A DNA stretch of 64,000 nucleotides. It comes from DATJOJ01 sp035507035. GTDB taxonomy: Bacteria; Acidobacteriota; Terriglobia; Terriglobales; Acidobacteriaceae. Of the stretch, positions 33,389 to 42,932 are shown piece after piece; positions within the stretch are counted from its first letter, which is position 1, and each line of letters starts with the position of its first letter. The notes under the pieces are model-generated. The model ran no database searches and was not told the DNA's origin. It worked only from the letters and a program-made list of their open reading frames with translations. The position numbers and the translations under genes are program-made. The stretch is taken from positions 1-64,000 of the forward strand of contig DATJOJ010000022.1 in assembly GCA_035507035.1 (NCBI GenBank), read 5' to 3'.

Positions 33389-35587
33389 CTACTGCTGTTC
33401 AAACAGCGCCGTTCGGTCGAGGCGTTCGCCCTTGAAGACGACCATCGATATTCGTTCGGTAGCCGAAATGTCTTCAAGCGGGTTTCCATCCACAATTAAC
33501 AAGTCGGCGTCGTTGCCGACGCGAATCGATCCAATATGATCCTCTGCTCGTAACAGTTTCGCCGCGTTGAGAGTTGCAGCTTGCAAGGCAACGGTTGCAG
33601 GAATTCCGGCCTCTACCCAAAGAGCGACTTCATGTTGCACGGTTGGCCCATGAATCACCAGCAAGTTGCCGGCGTCACTGCCGGTGACCAGCAAAACCCG
33701 GTGCTGGTAGGCACGTTTCAGGTTATCGTCGGCAATTTGCATGTCGATGGGATACTTCGAGAGGCGGGCTCGCATGGCTTCGCCATCTTTCGAAGCGAAG
33801 GCGTCGATGGTTCCCTGAATCAGACCCGGTGGGGCAACTTGCTGCACCAAAGACCGTTTGAGCAGGTCCGTGTTGCCAGCAGAAATATCCTTGAAGGCCT
33901 CGCCCACACTCAGAGTCGGGTCGTAGAAACTTCCCTGCGCCGCCATCTGCGCGAATAAAGCGTCGGGAATAGCCTCCCGAAACGATCCGTGCTCGATGGA
34001 GTTGGCCTTCGCCTGAACCGCATCTGCCACGTCTCGTGCATCCCCTGTGTGGACAGCCAAGGGAAGATTGTCCGCATGGGCTTCCTGCGCGACGGCATCG
34101 AAAAGCCCTGTATCCATGCGGTTGTAAACCAACCCTCCGCCGCCGGATTCCAAGATGGCCTTAATGCAATCCACGCCCTGTTTTTTTAGATCGTCAACTT
34201 GTTGGCGCGCCTGCTCGGGAGATGCCGGAAGTCTCAAGAACTGTTGATTGAGCTGATCACGAATGGGCGGAGGCAAGTCTTTAAAGTATTCGGTTCCATG
34301 ACCACCCGGAGCCGTAAACAAGGGGCCGCAAGCGAATAGCTCTGCGCCCAGCATCTCTCCGCTATTGACCGTAGAACGAGCTTTCAAGATGCTATCAAGC
34401 GGATCGCCGACACTTCGTACGGTGGTCACGCCGCTATATAGATACGCCGCAAGATTTCGCAAGAAGACCTTACCCGGGTCGTAATCTTTCATGTCAGTCA
34501 TGATTCCGCCCGGAGCCCCAAGATGGATATGAACGTCGATGAGACCTGGAAGAACAGTCTTGCCGGCAGCTTCGACCGGTTCAGCTTTCACCGACTTAGG
34601 ATCCGGTCCAGCTCCATCGTAAATTTCCGCGATTTTGCCGCCTCGCACCAGCACCGCACCATTCTCGATGACCTTGCCGTCGCCAATGAAAATGCGAGCG
34701 CCGCGAATCAGAAAAGTATCGCTGCGCGCCAATTCGCGGTTCAAAGCCTTGGTTTTCTCGACATTCGTGCGGGCGTGCATTTGCCACGCACCGAGCACTA
34801 GAAACGGCGACAGAACACCGACCAGCCAAAGCTTGGCCGAGGCCCGTATCTTCTCCTCCTTTTCCCATCGAAATAGTTTGAAAGCGACGAATAATCCCAC
34901 AGCCGCGGTGAGAATCAATGCACCTACCGGCTGCAGGTTGGCGGCGATGCTTTCGTTTCGTAACAACATGCCCTGCACGCCGGTGACGAGATAGGTCGCG
35001 GGGACAAACTGCGTAATGTTGAGCAGCCATGGCGGAAACATCGACAACGGAAAGGTCGCACCGCTCAGGAACAGCATGGGCAAGTAAACCAACTGCACCA
35101 ACAGTTGGCTCTCCTGCATCGAGTTGGTTACGGAAGCGAGGATCAGGCCAATGGCGCGAAAAGCAGCAATCGCAATCGAGACAAATAGCAGGATCGACCA
35201 GATCCTATCCGGCCAAGGCATGCCGTAGAGATAATGCGCCAGCCCAAAAATCAGCAGCACGTTCGGCATGTACAAAATCCAGCCCGTCACCACGGACGCG
35301 ATCAGCAGCGGCGCAGGCGTAATCGGAGTAACTTTGTAGCGCCGCAGAATGTTGGCTTCGCGCTCCTGCACGGCCCGGATTCCAGCCCCAAAAAATCCGT
35401 TGCCAAGAATACCGATGATCAGCACCATCGCAATCACGATGGTCATGGCCGATCCGCGCTCGGCATGCATCGCCTGCGCGAAGATGAAGAAAAAGATCAG
35501 AGGAAAGAGGTAGTTAAAAAAGATGACCGAACGCTGACGCAGAGCCAGCTTCAGATCTATATCGATCAATGCCTTGTAGGCGTTCAT
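33389..35587 (-). CDS. ABC-2 permease fused to a metal-dependent amidohydrolase
   Basis: One 732-residue protein holds two modules. Residues 1-240 are an ABC-2 exporter permease with six helices (about 22-40, 48-72, 93-120, 130-152, 163-185, 222-238). Residues 285-732 are an amidohydrolase: metal ligands in DVHIHLG (His353, His355), the Lys in GVDCIKAILE, His in LAVHTGDA and SIEHGSF, and Asp in VTGSDAGN. Residues 252-269 form a seventh hydrophobic segment that looks like the signal peptide of a former secreted amidohydrolase, placing the enzyme outside the membrane. The start 35587 overlaps the ATPase stop (ATGA). Confidence 0.88.
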   Translation of the reverse strand: MNAYKALIDIDLKLALRQRSVIFFNYLFPLIFFFIFAQAMHAERGSAMTIVIAMVLIIGILGNGFFGAGIRAVQEREANILRRYKVTPITPAPLLIASVVTGWILYMPNVLLIFGLAHYLYGMPWPDRIWSILLFVSIAIAAFRAIGLILASVTNSMQESQLLVQLVYLPMLFLSGATFPLSMFPPWLLNITQFVPATYLVTGVQGMLLRNESIAANLQPVGALILTAAVGLFVAFKLFRWEKEEKIRASAKLWLVGVLSPFLVLGAWQMHARTNVEKTKALNRELARSDTFLIRGARIFIGDGKVIENGAVLVRGGKIAEIYDGAGPDPKSVKAEPVEAAGKTVLPGLIDVHIHLGAPGGIMTDMKDYDPGKVFLRNLAAYLYSGVTTVRSVGDPLDSILKARSTVNSGEMLGAELFACGPLFTAPGGHGTEYFKDLPPPIRDQLNQQFLRLPASPEQARQQVDDLKKQGVDCIKAILESGGGGLVYNRMDTGLFDAVAQEAHADNLPLAVHTGDARDVADAVQAKANSIEHGSFREAIPDALFAQMAAQGSFYDPTLSVGEAFKDISAGNTDLLKRSLVQQVAPPGLIQGTIDAFASKDGEAMRARLSKYPIDMQIADDNLKRAYQHRVLLVTGSDAGNLLVIHGPTVQHEVALWVEAGIPATVALQAATLNAAKLLRAEDHIGSIRVGNDADLLIVDGNPLEDISATERISMVVFKGERLDRTALFEQQ

Positions 35588-36513
35588 TCGCGCAGGCTCT
35601 TTCCGGTGAGTTCGATGAAAACGTCTTCCAGCGTAGGCTGCTTCAGGTGGACGTCGGTAAGCTCCAGGCCCTGCTGGTCGATCCATTTCACTAAATCGAC
35701 GAGCGTAGCAGCGGCACGGCGGGAATTGATCGTGAGGGTGCGCCCAGTAGAATCCACGGCTGCACTTGTCGCCTCCGCCCATACGGGCCGCTGCTGCGGG
35801 AATGGAGTCGCACACGTAACCACAATGCTGGACGCGGTTCGGCTTTGCTGCTGCAGTTTGCGCGGCGTGTCCATGGCGATAATCCGCCCTTCATCCACGA
35901 TGGCCACGCGATCGCACAGCCGCTCTGCCTCTTCGATGTAGTGCGTGGTCATCAGAATGGTGCGGCGCTCTTTTTTCAACTCTTCGAGCAGAGAATGAAT
36001 TTCGACTCGTACCTGCGGATCGAGGCCGGTGGTCGGCTCATCGAGAAAAATAAGTTGCGGATCGTTCACCAGGGCCAGAGCCAGTGCCAACCGCTGCTTC
36101 TGGCCGCCCGAGAGAGTACTGTAAAAGGCTTCCCGCTTTTCCTCGAGTTGCAGACGGCGCAGAAGCTGACCCAAGTCGACGTGACGAGTGTAAAAAGCGG
36201 CAAACAAGTGCATCGCCTCGTGCACGCGAATCTTCTCCGGCAAATTCGTGGCCTGTAGGCAAACGCCGATACGATCCTTGAGCCGCTCGCGCTGGGTATT
36301 GGGATCGAAGCCAAGCACGGTTACCTGCCCACCGGAGCGTGGCCGCAGACCTTCCAGAATCTCGACCGTCGTGGTTTTGCCCGCGCCGTTTGGCCCGAGC
36401 AAGCCAAAAACCTCGCCCGGCGCGATCACAAAGTCAATTCCCTTGACAGCCTCAAGATTGCCATACGACTTCTTGAGGCCCTGGACAGAGATAGCTGGAG
36501 CGGGATCGGGCAT
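35584..36513 (-). CDS. ABC transporter ATP-binding protein
   Basis: This is the ATPase partner of the permease-amidohydrolase fusion, in the cytoplasm. The protein has 309 residues. The Walker A is GPNGAGKTTTVEIL, the signature LSGGQKQRLALALAL, the Walker B LIFLDEPTTGLD, and the switch His is in MTTHYIEEAE. The C-terminal 80 residues form the DrrA-like extension. The DrrA/DrrB family exports drugs, antibiotics or lipids. Stop and start of the pair overlap by four bases, so the complex is made in coupled fashion. Confidence 0.9.
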   Translation of the reverse strand: MPDPAPAISVQGLKKSYGNLEAVKGIDFVIAPGEVFGLLGPNGAGKTTTVEILEGLRPRSGGQVTVLGFDPNTQRERLKDRIGVCLQATNLPEKIRVHEAMHLFAAFYTRHVDLGQLLRRLQLEEKREAFYSTLSGGQKQRLALALALVNDPQLIFLDEPTTGLDPQVRVEIHSLLEELKKERRTILMTTHYIEEAERLCDRVAIVDEGRIIAMDTPRKLQQQSRTASSIVVTCATPFPQQRPVWAEATSAAVDSTGRTLTINSRRAAATLVDLVKWIDQQGLELTDVHLKQPTLEDVFIELTGKSLRE

Positions 36514-36678
36514 GGAAGAACGTTAAGGCTACCGGAGAATTTCCCGCGAGTCAAAACGCTAGAATCCCCGGAATTTGTGCGGGAAAACGCTTACCTCGAC
36601 TTGGCAAATCCGTCTAACAAGCGTACAGTGTCTGTTTTCCCACTATAAAGGCATAGTTTATCTTCAGGAGCCTGCTTC

Positions 36679-37431
36679 ATGCGCAATTGCTTCGCCAGTG
36701 TGCTCATTCTGCTCGGCTGCAGCCTGCTCGCCTTTTCCCAGACCGCCGATGAGCTGATCAATAAAAATATCGAAGCCCGGGGCGGGATGGACAAAATTAA
36801 GGCGGTTCAGACCATTCGCGTTACGGGCAAACAAGTTTCGCCCGGCGGGTTTACCATTTCGCTGACCGTCGAGAACAAGCGCCCGAATCTGGTCCGCACT
36901 GCATTTTCGCTTCAGGGAATGACCGGAGTAGAAGCATACGATGGAAGCACCGGCTGGCGTATTAGCCCGTTCGGTGGCAAGAAAGACCCGCAATTGATGG
37001 GCGAAGACGATGTGCGTGACATGCTCATCGATTCCGACTTCGATGGTCCGCTCGTGGACTACAAGGCCAAGGGAAACACCGTCGAATACATGGGCCACGA
37101 CACCGTGGACGGCGATGACGCCCTGCGCCTGAAAGTTACGCTCAAAGATGGCGATATCGTTTATTACTATCTCGATCCGGACGCTTACCTCGTGATCCGC
37201 GAGGAACGCCAGGAATTCATTCGCGGTTCGGTGCGCGAGCACGCCAGTGAGATGGGTTCGTATAAGCCCATCCACGGGGTGATGTACCCATTTTCAATCA
37301 GCTCCGGCCCCAAAGATGATCCGACTTCGTGGTCGACGATTACCATCGACAAAGTCGAAGTCAATCTTCCCCTGGAAGATTCTGATTTTGCGCTACCTGC
37401 ATCGCTTAAGAAGGAAGCGCCGAAACCGTGA
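36679..37431 (+). CDS. Secreted lipoprotein-sorting-like (LolA/LolB-fold) protein
   Basis: This 250-residue protein has a signal peptide (residues 1-20, ending LLAFSQ). It starts TADELINKNIEARGGMDKIKAV, the usual opening of the outer-membrane lipoprotein-sorting-like family, and continues with an 11-strand half-barrel (AYDGSTGWRISPFGG, RLKVTLKDGDIVYYYLD, then YLVIREERQEF). The role is unknown; binding of a lipid or lipid-like ligand in the periplasm is inferred from the fold. Its stop overlaps a GTG just upstream of the BNR-repeat gene, which suggests they share an operon. Confidence 0.75.
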   Translation: MRNCFASVLILLGCSLLAFSQTADELINKNIEARGGMDKIKAVQTIRVTGKQVSPGGFTISLTVENKRPNLVRTAFSLQGMTGVEAYDGSTGWRISPFGGKKDPQLMGEDDVRDMLIDSDFDGPLVDYKAKGNTVEYMGHDTVDGDDALRLKVTLKDGDIVYYYLDPDAYLVIREERQEFIRGSVREHASEMGSYKPIHGVMYPFSISSGPKDDPTSWSTITIDKVEVNLPLEDSDFALPASLKKEAPKP

Positions 37432-37481
37432 GTTTAGATCCGTCCGTCTGGCACGAACATTTCAATGAGGATTTCGAACCA

Positions 37482-40400
37482 ATGATTCATCGCCGCCATT
37501 CTTCCGTCTCAATTCTCTTATCGCTTTGTCTGGTGAGCTTGTCGACTCTGCTTCTTCCCCTGCTCGCGTCTGCGCAGCAAGCGGTGAAGTTCGATGCCGC
37601 GACCGTCTCCGGCCTTCCCGCGCGCAATATCGGGTCGGCGACGATGAGCGGCCGAATCGCAGCGGTCGATGCCGTCGACGAGAAGGGCCGCATCACGATT
37701 TTTGTCGGCTCGGCCAGCGGAGGCGTATGGAAGTCGATCAACGGCGGCACGACGTTCAAGCCCGTTTTCGATCGTGAGTCCGTGCAATCGATCGGCGCGG
37801 TTGCCATCGATCATTCCAATCCACAGAACGTCTGGGTCGGGACTGGAGAATCCTGGGTACGGAATAGCGTTTCGGTGGGCGACGGCATTTACAAATCTAC
37901 CGACGGCGGCGAGAACTGGACGAATGTCGGCTTGAAGGATTCCGAGCACATCGCAAAAATTCTGATTAGCCCCAAAGACAGCAACAGTGTTCTTGCCTGC
38001 GCCACCGGCCATTTGTGGAATGACAACAACGAACGCGGGGTGTACAAGACCAGCGACGGCGGCAAAACATGGAATAAGGTTCTCGCGGGTGCGAATGGTT
38101 CCACTGGCTGCGCCATGCTGGCCATGAGCGCACAGGACCCGCAAACCGTCTATGCCGCAATGTGGGACTTTCGCCGCCAAGGCTGGACTTTCCGCTCCGG
38201 CGGCGCGGGCAGCGGAGTATACAAATCGACGGACGGCGGCGAGCACTGGACGGAACTCACCAACAGCAACAGTAAAGGACTTCCTGACAAGCCATACGGC
38301 CGCATCGCTTTGGCCGTCGCGCCCTCGAAGCCACAAGTCGTCTATGCGATGATCGAATCCAAGAAGAGCGCGATGTTTCGCTCTGACGATGGCGGCCAGA
38401 ACTGGACTCGCCTGGACGACAGTCAATTCGTCGTCTGGCGCCCTTTCTATTTCGCCAACTTGATTGTCGATCCGAACAATGAAAATAAAATTTTTAAACC
38501 AGATGGTCCTTTGTTGCTGAGCGTGAATGGAGCACGCAGCTTCAGCCGCGTGGCAAATACCCACGGCGACAACCATGATCTTTGGATCGATCCTGCAGAT
38601 CCCAACATCGTTTTTGCCGGGGATGATGGCGGTCTATGGCGCAGCGAAGATGGAGGTACACGCTGGCGGCATCTGATGAACCTGCCGGTTTCGCAGTTCT
38701 ACCACGTCAGCCTCGACAATTCGAATCCCTATCATGTGTACGGCGGCTTGCAAGACAACAGTAGTTGGGTCGGCGATTCTTCCTATCCCGGTGGCGTCTC
38801 GAATTCCCGCTGGGAAAACATGTATGGGGGCGATGGCTTCTGGATGTTCGAGGACCCGGCCGATTCCAACTATATCTATGCAGAATCTCAAGGCGGAGAG
38901 ATTGGTCGCGTCAATCGGCATACGCTCGAAACCCGCTCCATCAAGCCATTTGCTGGCTACAACGAGGGCAAGCTTCGCTTCAACTGGAACACTCCGATCG
39001 CCCTGAGCCCCAACGAAAAGGGCACGATTTACATTGGCGCGCAGCTCCTGTTCCGCTCGCGCGATCATGGGCAATCCTGGGACCGCATTTCACCCGACCT
39101 GACCACCAACGATCCCGAGAAACAAAAGCAGGAAGAATCGGGTGGTGTCACCGTCGATAACTCCTCGGCGGAGATGCACACCACGATCTTTTCCATTTCT
39201 GAGTCGCCGAAAAACCGGCGGATCATCTGGGTCGGAACCGACGACGGCAATGTGCAGATCACCCGCGACGGTGCCAAGACCTGGACGAATGTCGTCGGCA
39301 ACGTGCCCGGACTGGAAAAAAATTCCTGGGTCTCCACGATTGAGGCCAGCCGGTTTGACGAAGCCACCGCCTACGCTACTTTCGATCGCCACACCTTCGG
39401 CGACCTGAAGCCTTACGCATACAAAACAACAGACTACGGAAAATCCTGGACTTCTTTAAACCTGCAGGAAAACGGAGTTCAGGGCTTCGCGCACGTAATC
39501 AAAGAAGACAGTGTCAATCCCAACATTCTTTTTGTCGGAACGGAATTCGGCCTATGGATATCTTGCGATGGCGGCCAGCGCTGGGCGCAATATAAAGGAA
39601 GCAACTTTCCCGCAGTTGCTGTTGACGACATTGCCGTTCAGGCGCGCGAATCGGATTTGGTACTCGCGACCCATGGCCGCGGCATCTGGATCATTGATGA
39701 TATCAGCCCGTTGCGCGCGCTTACTCCGGATCTGATGGCCAAAGATGCGGCTCTCATACAGGGTCCTCCGGCCATTCAGTATTTCGACGCCAACGGCGGC
39801 TGGGCGGAGGGTGATGCCACTTTCATCGGCCCGAGCCGCAGCACCGAAGCATTCATTACGTATTATCAAAAGCGGCGCCACATTTTCGGCGATCTGAAGA
39901 TCGAAGTCTTCGACCAAAGCGGAAAGCTGGTCGATACTGTCGACGGCAGTACACATCGCGGCTTGAACCGCGCACTGTGGTCGATGCGGCTTAAGCCGCC
40001 AATTGTCACGCCTGCAGCCACGGCTTTGTTTGAAGCCGCCCAGGGTCCACGGGTTTTGCCGGGCACCTACACCGTCAAAATGACCAAGGGAGACCAGGTC
40101 TACACGGAGACGCTCAATGTGGTGCTCGATCCGCGGGCTAAGTACAACGTGGATGACCGCAAAGCGCAATTCGATCTCATGATGCGGATTTATGGGACCA
40201 TCGAGCACATGAGCTACGCCGCCAGCGCGATTCAAGGGGTACGAGATGTGGCCAACGCAGATGCGGCCAAGCTGACGGAGAAAGATACCCTGCGCGGCCA
40301 CCTGCAACACCTTGCCCAGCAATGCGACGACCTTCGTTCGAAGATCGTCGCAACCAAGGAAGGCGGGGCAATCACCGGTGAGCAACGGATTCGCGAATAT

Positions 40401-40670
40401 CTTGGCGAACTCTACGGCGATGTGGACAGCTACCAAGGCCGTCCCGCGGACTATCAGGTGACGCGCGAAGATGCCTTATCGCACGAACTCGACGATGTGA
40501 TCAATGATTTCAAAAAGCTGACGGATGCTGACCTCCCAGGAATCAACGCCGGCCTCAAGAAGAAAAAGATGGAAGGTATTTCGGTGCTCACGGAAGCCGA
40601 ATGGCGCACCCAGCACGCGACTGGAGGGTCGGGAAAAGCCGCTGCAATTGCGGATTTCAGGGTGGACTAA
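37482..40670 (+). CDS. Secreted BNR/VPS10-like beta-propeller protein
   Basis: The protein has 1062 residues from the ATG at 37482 with a signal peptide (VSLSTLLLPLLASAQQ). It has many Asp-box repeats of the kind STDGGENWTNVG, TSDGGKTWNKV, STDGGEHWTEL, SDDGGQNWTRL and TTDYGKSWTSL, forming two seven-bladed propellers as in sortilin/VPS10 or xyloglucanase-like folds. About 300 C-terminal residues are a different helical domain. Proteins like this are abundant in acidobacteria and are surface or periplasmic; the substrate is unknown. A longer form from the GTG at 37428 would place 18 residues before the signal peptide and is less likely. Confidence 0.85.
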   Translation: MIHRRHSSVSILLSLCLVSLSTLLLPLLASAQQAVKFDAATVSGLPARNIGSATMSGRIAAVDAVDEKGRITIFVGSASGGVWKSINGGTTFKPVFDRESVQSIGAVAIDHSNPQNVWVGTGESWVRNSVSVGDGIYKSTDGGENWTNVGLKDSEHIAKILISPKDSNSVLACATGHLWNDNNERGVYKTSDGGKTWNKVLAGANGSTGCAMLAMSAQDPQTVYAAMWDFRRQGWTFRSGGAGSGVYKSTDGGEHWTELTNSNSKGLPDKPYGRIALAVAPSKPQVVYAMIESKKSAMFRSDDGGQNWTRLDDSQFVVWRPFYFANLIVDPNNENKIFKPDGPLLLSVNGARSFSRVANTHGDNHDLWIDPADPNIVFAGDDGGLWRSEDGGTRWRHLMNLPVSQFYHVSLDNSNPYHVYGGLQDNSSWVGDSSYPGGVSNSRWENMYGGDGFWMFEDPADSNYIYAESQGGEIGRVNRHTLETRSIKPFAGYNEGKLRFNWNTPIALSPNEKGTIYIGAQLLFRSRDHGQSWDRISPDLTTNDPEKQKQEESGGVTVDNSSAEMHTTIFSISESPKNRRIIWVGTDDGNVQITRDGAKTWTNVVGNVPGLEKNSWVSTIEASRFDEATAYATFDRHTFGDLKPYAYKTTDYGKSWTSLNLQENGVQGFAHVIKEDSVNPNILFVGTEFGLWISCDGGQRWAQYKGSNFPAVAVDDIAVQARESDLVLATHGRGIWIIDDISPLRALTPDLMAKDAALIQGPPAIQYFDANGGWAEGDATFIGPSRSTEAFITYYQKRRHIFGDLKIEVFDQSGKLVDTVDGSTHRGLNRALWSMRLKPPIVTPAATALFEAAQGPRVLPGTYTVKMTKGDQVYTETLNVVLDPRAKYNVDDRKAQFDLMMRIYGTIEHMSYAASAIQGVRDVANADAAKLTEKDTLRGHLQHLAQQCDDLRSKIVATKEGGAITGEQRIREYLGELYGDVDSYQGRPADYQVTREDALSHELDDVINDFKKLTDADLPGINAGLKKKKMEGISVLTEAEWRTQHATGGSGKAAAIADFRVD

Positions 40671-40741
40671 CGGCGCTTCCGCGATTACCAAATCGTCCGC
40701 CTCGCGTCTAAACAGGTTTGCACCTTTGGAGGGATAATTCT

Positions 40742-42823
40742 GTGCGTTTTAACCCCGTCTTGATCATTGTTTGTCTGCTTTGCGCCGTCTCGTTTGCGCA
40801 GAAGAGCGCTAATTCTGATTCGACTCCGCCGTTGCTGCATTTCAACCCAGATCAGGTCGACCACTCTCTCGATCCTTGCTCGGATTTTTTCCAATACGCC
40901 TGCAGCAAATGGATCAAGGCCAATCCGATTCCTCCCGATCAGCCTGGGTCAGGGACCTTTGCCAAGTTGGCGGTCTGGAACGTGTCAGCGGTACATCTTA
41001 CGCTGGAAGATGCGGCCAAAGCCACGAATCGCGCACCCGCTGAACAGAAAGCTGGCGATTATTACGCGTCCTGCATGGATGTAGCCACCATCAACAAACT
41101 CGGCATTACCCCTCTCGAATCGGAGTTGGACCGCATCGCCAAGTTGCAGGACAAGTCGCAGTTACCCGAGCTTGTTGCCTCCATTCACCAGATCATTCGC
41201 CCGGCCAATCTGAATTTTGTGGATGCCCAATATCCCGGCGTACTGTTCGGCATTTATGCGTTGCCCGACTTTAATGATGCTAGCTCGATGCTCGCCGCCC
41301 TCGATCAGTCAGGTATGGGCATGCCTAGCCGTGAGTTCTATTTGAACGACGATGCGAAATCGAAACAGATTCGTGAGAATTATGTAAAGCACATCTCCAA
41401 AATGCTGGAGTTGAGTGGCGAATCATCGACCCAAGCGGCAAGCGATGCACAGTCAGTGCTGACCATCGAGACCGGTTTGGCGAAAGCGGCAATGGACATC
41501 GTTGCTCGACGCGATCCCAAGAATCAGAACAATAAGATGACATTGCAACAAGTCCAGGCGCTGACGCCTTCCTTTGACTGGAATCGCTATTTCGCCGCCA
41601 TGAAGGCACCTTCGTCTCCCGAATATCTGGTGCTCGCACCGGACTTCTTTCGCGGCATGGACAAGATCATTGCGTCCGAATCGATCGAGTCATGGCGCGC
41701 CTATTTCCGCTACTCTACCCTGCGGTTCATGGCACAGTATCTCAGCGATCCGTTTTTCAACGAGCTATTCGACTTCTTCGGGCGGCAGCTCTTCGGCGCT
41801 GCTCAACCGCAGCCTCGCTGGCGGCGCTGCTCCCAGAACGCCGACGCCGATCTTGGCGACGCTGTCGGGCAGGCCTACGTTGCGAAGTACTTCCCTCCTG
41901 AGGACAAAGAGCGCATGCAACAAATGGCAAAAGCCATTGAGACCGCTTTGCATGAAGAGATTGATGCCGCTTCTTGGATGTCGCCAGAAACAAAGAAACT
42001 TGCCAACCTTAAACTATCGGCGCAGATTGACAAAATTGGCTATCCCGATCATTGGATCGACTACTCCTCACTCGTCATCAAACGTGACGATTTTCTGGGG
42101 AACGTTGAGCGAGCTGCTCATTTCGAAATCGACCGTCGCATGGCCAAATTTGGCAAGCCGGCCGATCGTCATGATTGGGGCATGACTCCGCCCACCGTCA
42201 ACGCCTACGAAGATGCTCAAACCAACACTATCAACTTCCCTGCCGGCATTCTTCAGCCGCCTTTTTTCGACGCTACTCAGATTGATGCCGTGAACTATGG
42301 CGCAATCGGCGTCGTCATCGGGCATGAAATCACTCACGGCTTCGACGATCAGGGACGAAAATTCGATGCGCAAGGGAACCTCAAAGACTGGTGGACGCCC
42401 GAAGATGCCGCCAACTACGACAAACGTGACCAGTGCATTCAGGACGAATACACACAGGACGTTCCTGAAGCCGGGGTAAAGCAGAATGGCAAGCTGTCAG
42501 CAGGCGAAGATACCGCCGACAATGGCGGCATCCATCTCGCGTTATCGGCATTAGAAAGTACTCTGAAGGCGCAGGGAAAGACGCTGGACAGTCCAACTCC
42601 CGATGGCCTGACTGAACTGCAGAATTTCTTCTTGTCTTTCGCCAACATCTGGTGCGGGGAACTTCGTCCAGAAGCCGCGCGCACGGCGGTGTTGACGCAG
42701 GGGCACTCGCTCCAACGGTATCGGGTAAACAACACCCTCGCCAACATGCCAGAATTTGAGCATGCTTTCGGATGCCATGCTGGCCAGCCAATGGTCCACG
42801 CGAATCAGTGCAGAGTTTGGTGA
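40742..42823 (+). CDS. M13 family metallopeptidase (PepO/neprilysin-like)
   Basis: This secreted zinc endopeptidase has 693 residues from the GTG at 40742, which has a GGAGG site upstream. A signal peptide (VLIIVCLLCAVSFAQ) is followed by the family opening PCSDFFQYACSKWIKANPIP. The zinc site is IGHEITHGFDDQG (His528, Glu529, His532) with the third ligand in GEDTADNGG (Glu589). The substrate-binding motif is VNAYEDAQTNTINFPAGIL, where the usual NAY or NAYY element is seen. The C-terminal CRVW end is typical. It presumably cleaves small peptides outside the cytoplasm. Confidence 0.94.
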   Translation: MRFNPVLIIVCLLCAVSFAQKSANSDSTPPLLHFNPDQVDHSLDPCSDFFQYACSKWIKANPIPPDQPGSGTFAKLAVWNVSAVHLTLEDAAKATNRAPAEQKAGDYYASCMDVATINKLGITPLESELDRIAKLQDKSQLPELVASIHQIIRPANLNFVDAQYPGVLFGIYALPDFNDASSMLAALDQSGMGMPSREFYLNDDAKSKQIRENYVKHISKMLELSGESSTQAASDAQSVLTIETGLAKAAMDIVARRDPKNQNNKMTLQQVQALTPSFDWNRYFAAMKAPSSPEYLVLAPDFFRGMDKIIASESIESWRAYFRYSTLRFMAQYLSDPFFNELFDFFGRQLFGAAQPQPRWRRCSQNADADLGDAVGQAYVAKYFPPEDKERMQQMAKAIETALHEEIDAASWMSPETKKLANLKLSAQIDKIGYPDHWIDYSSLVIKRDDFLGNVERAAHFEIDRRMAKFGKPADRHDWGMTPPTVNAYEDAQTNTINFPAGILQPPFFDATQIDAVNYGAIGVVIGHEITHGFDDQGRKFDAQGNLKDWWTPEDAANYDKRDQCIQDEYTQDVPEAGVKQNGKLSAGEDTADNGGIHLALSALESTLKAQGKTLDSPTPDGLTELQNFFLSFANIWCGELRPEAARTAVLTQGHSLQRYRVNNTLANMPEFEHAFGCHAGQPMVHANQCRVW

Positions 42824-42865
42824 TTTACTGCGGGTGTCACCACCCGCGTATCTCTTTTACGACCT

Positions 42866-42928
42866 GTCATTTTGAGCGAAGCGAGATGGTCCGTTTCACG
42901 GACCATCTCGCTTCGTCGAGAAACCTGC
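42866..42928. repeat. Intergenic hairpin repeat, possible bidirectional terminator
   Basis: A perfect 18-bp stem is formed by 42877-42894 and 42898-42915 around a TTC loop. It sits between two convergent genes. The flanks (TGTCATTTTGAG before, AAACCTGCT after) resemble a dispersed intergenic repeat frequent in acidobacterial and other environmental genomes. It may end transcription from both sides. Confidence 0.7.
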
Positions 42929-42932
42929 TTTT

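Noticed and set aside
37518..38576. 352-codon open frame on the minus strand
   Set aside because: It is antisense to the BNR-repeat protein; the repeated codons of the propeller keep the opposite frame open by chance.
39552..40436. 294-codon open frame on the minus strand
   Set aside because: It is the same kind of shadow of the propeller gene, without a ribosome-binding site or motif.
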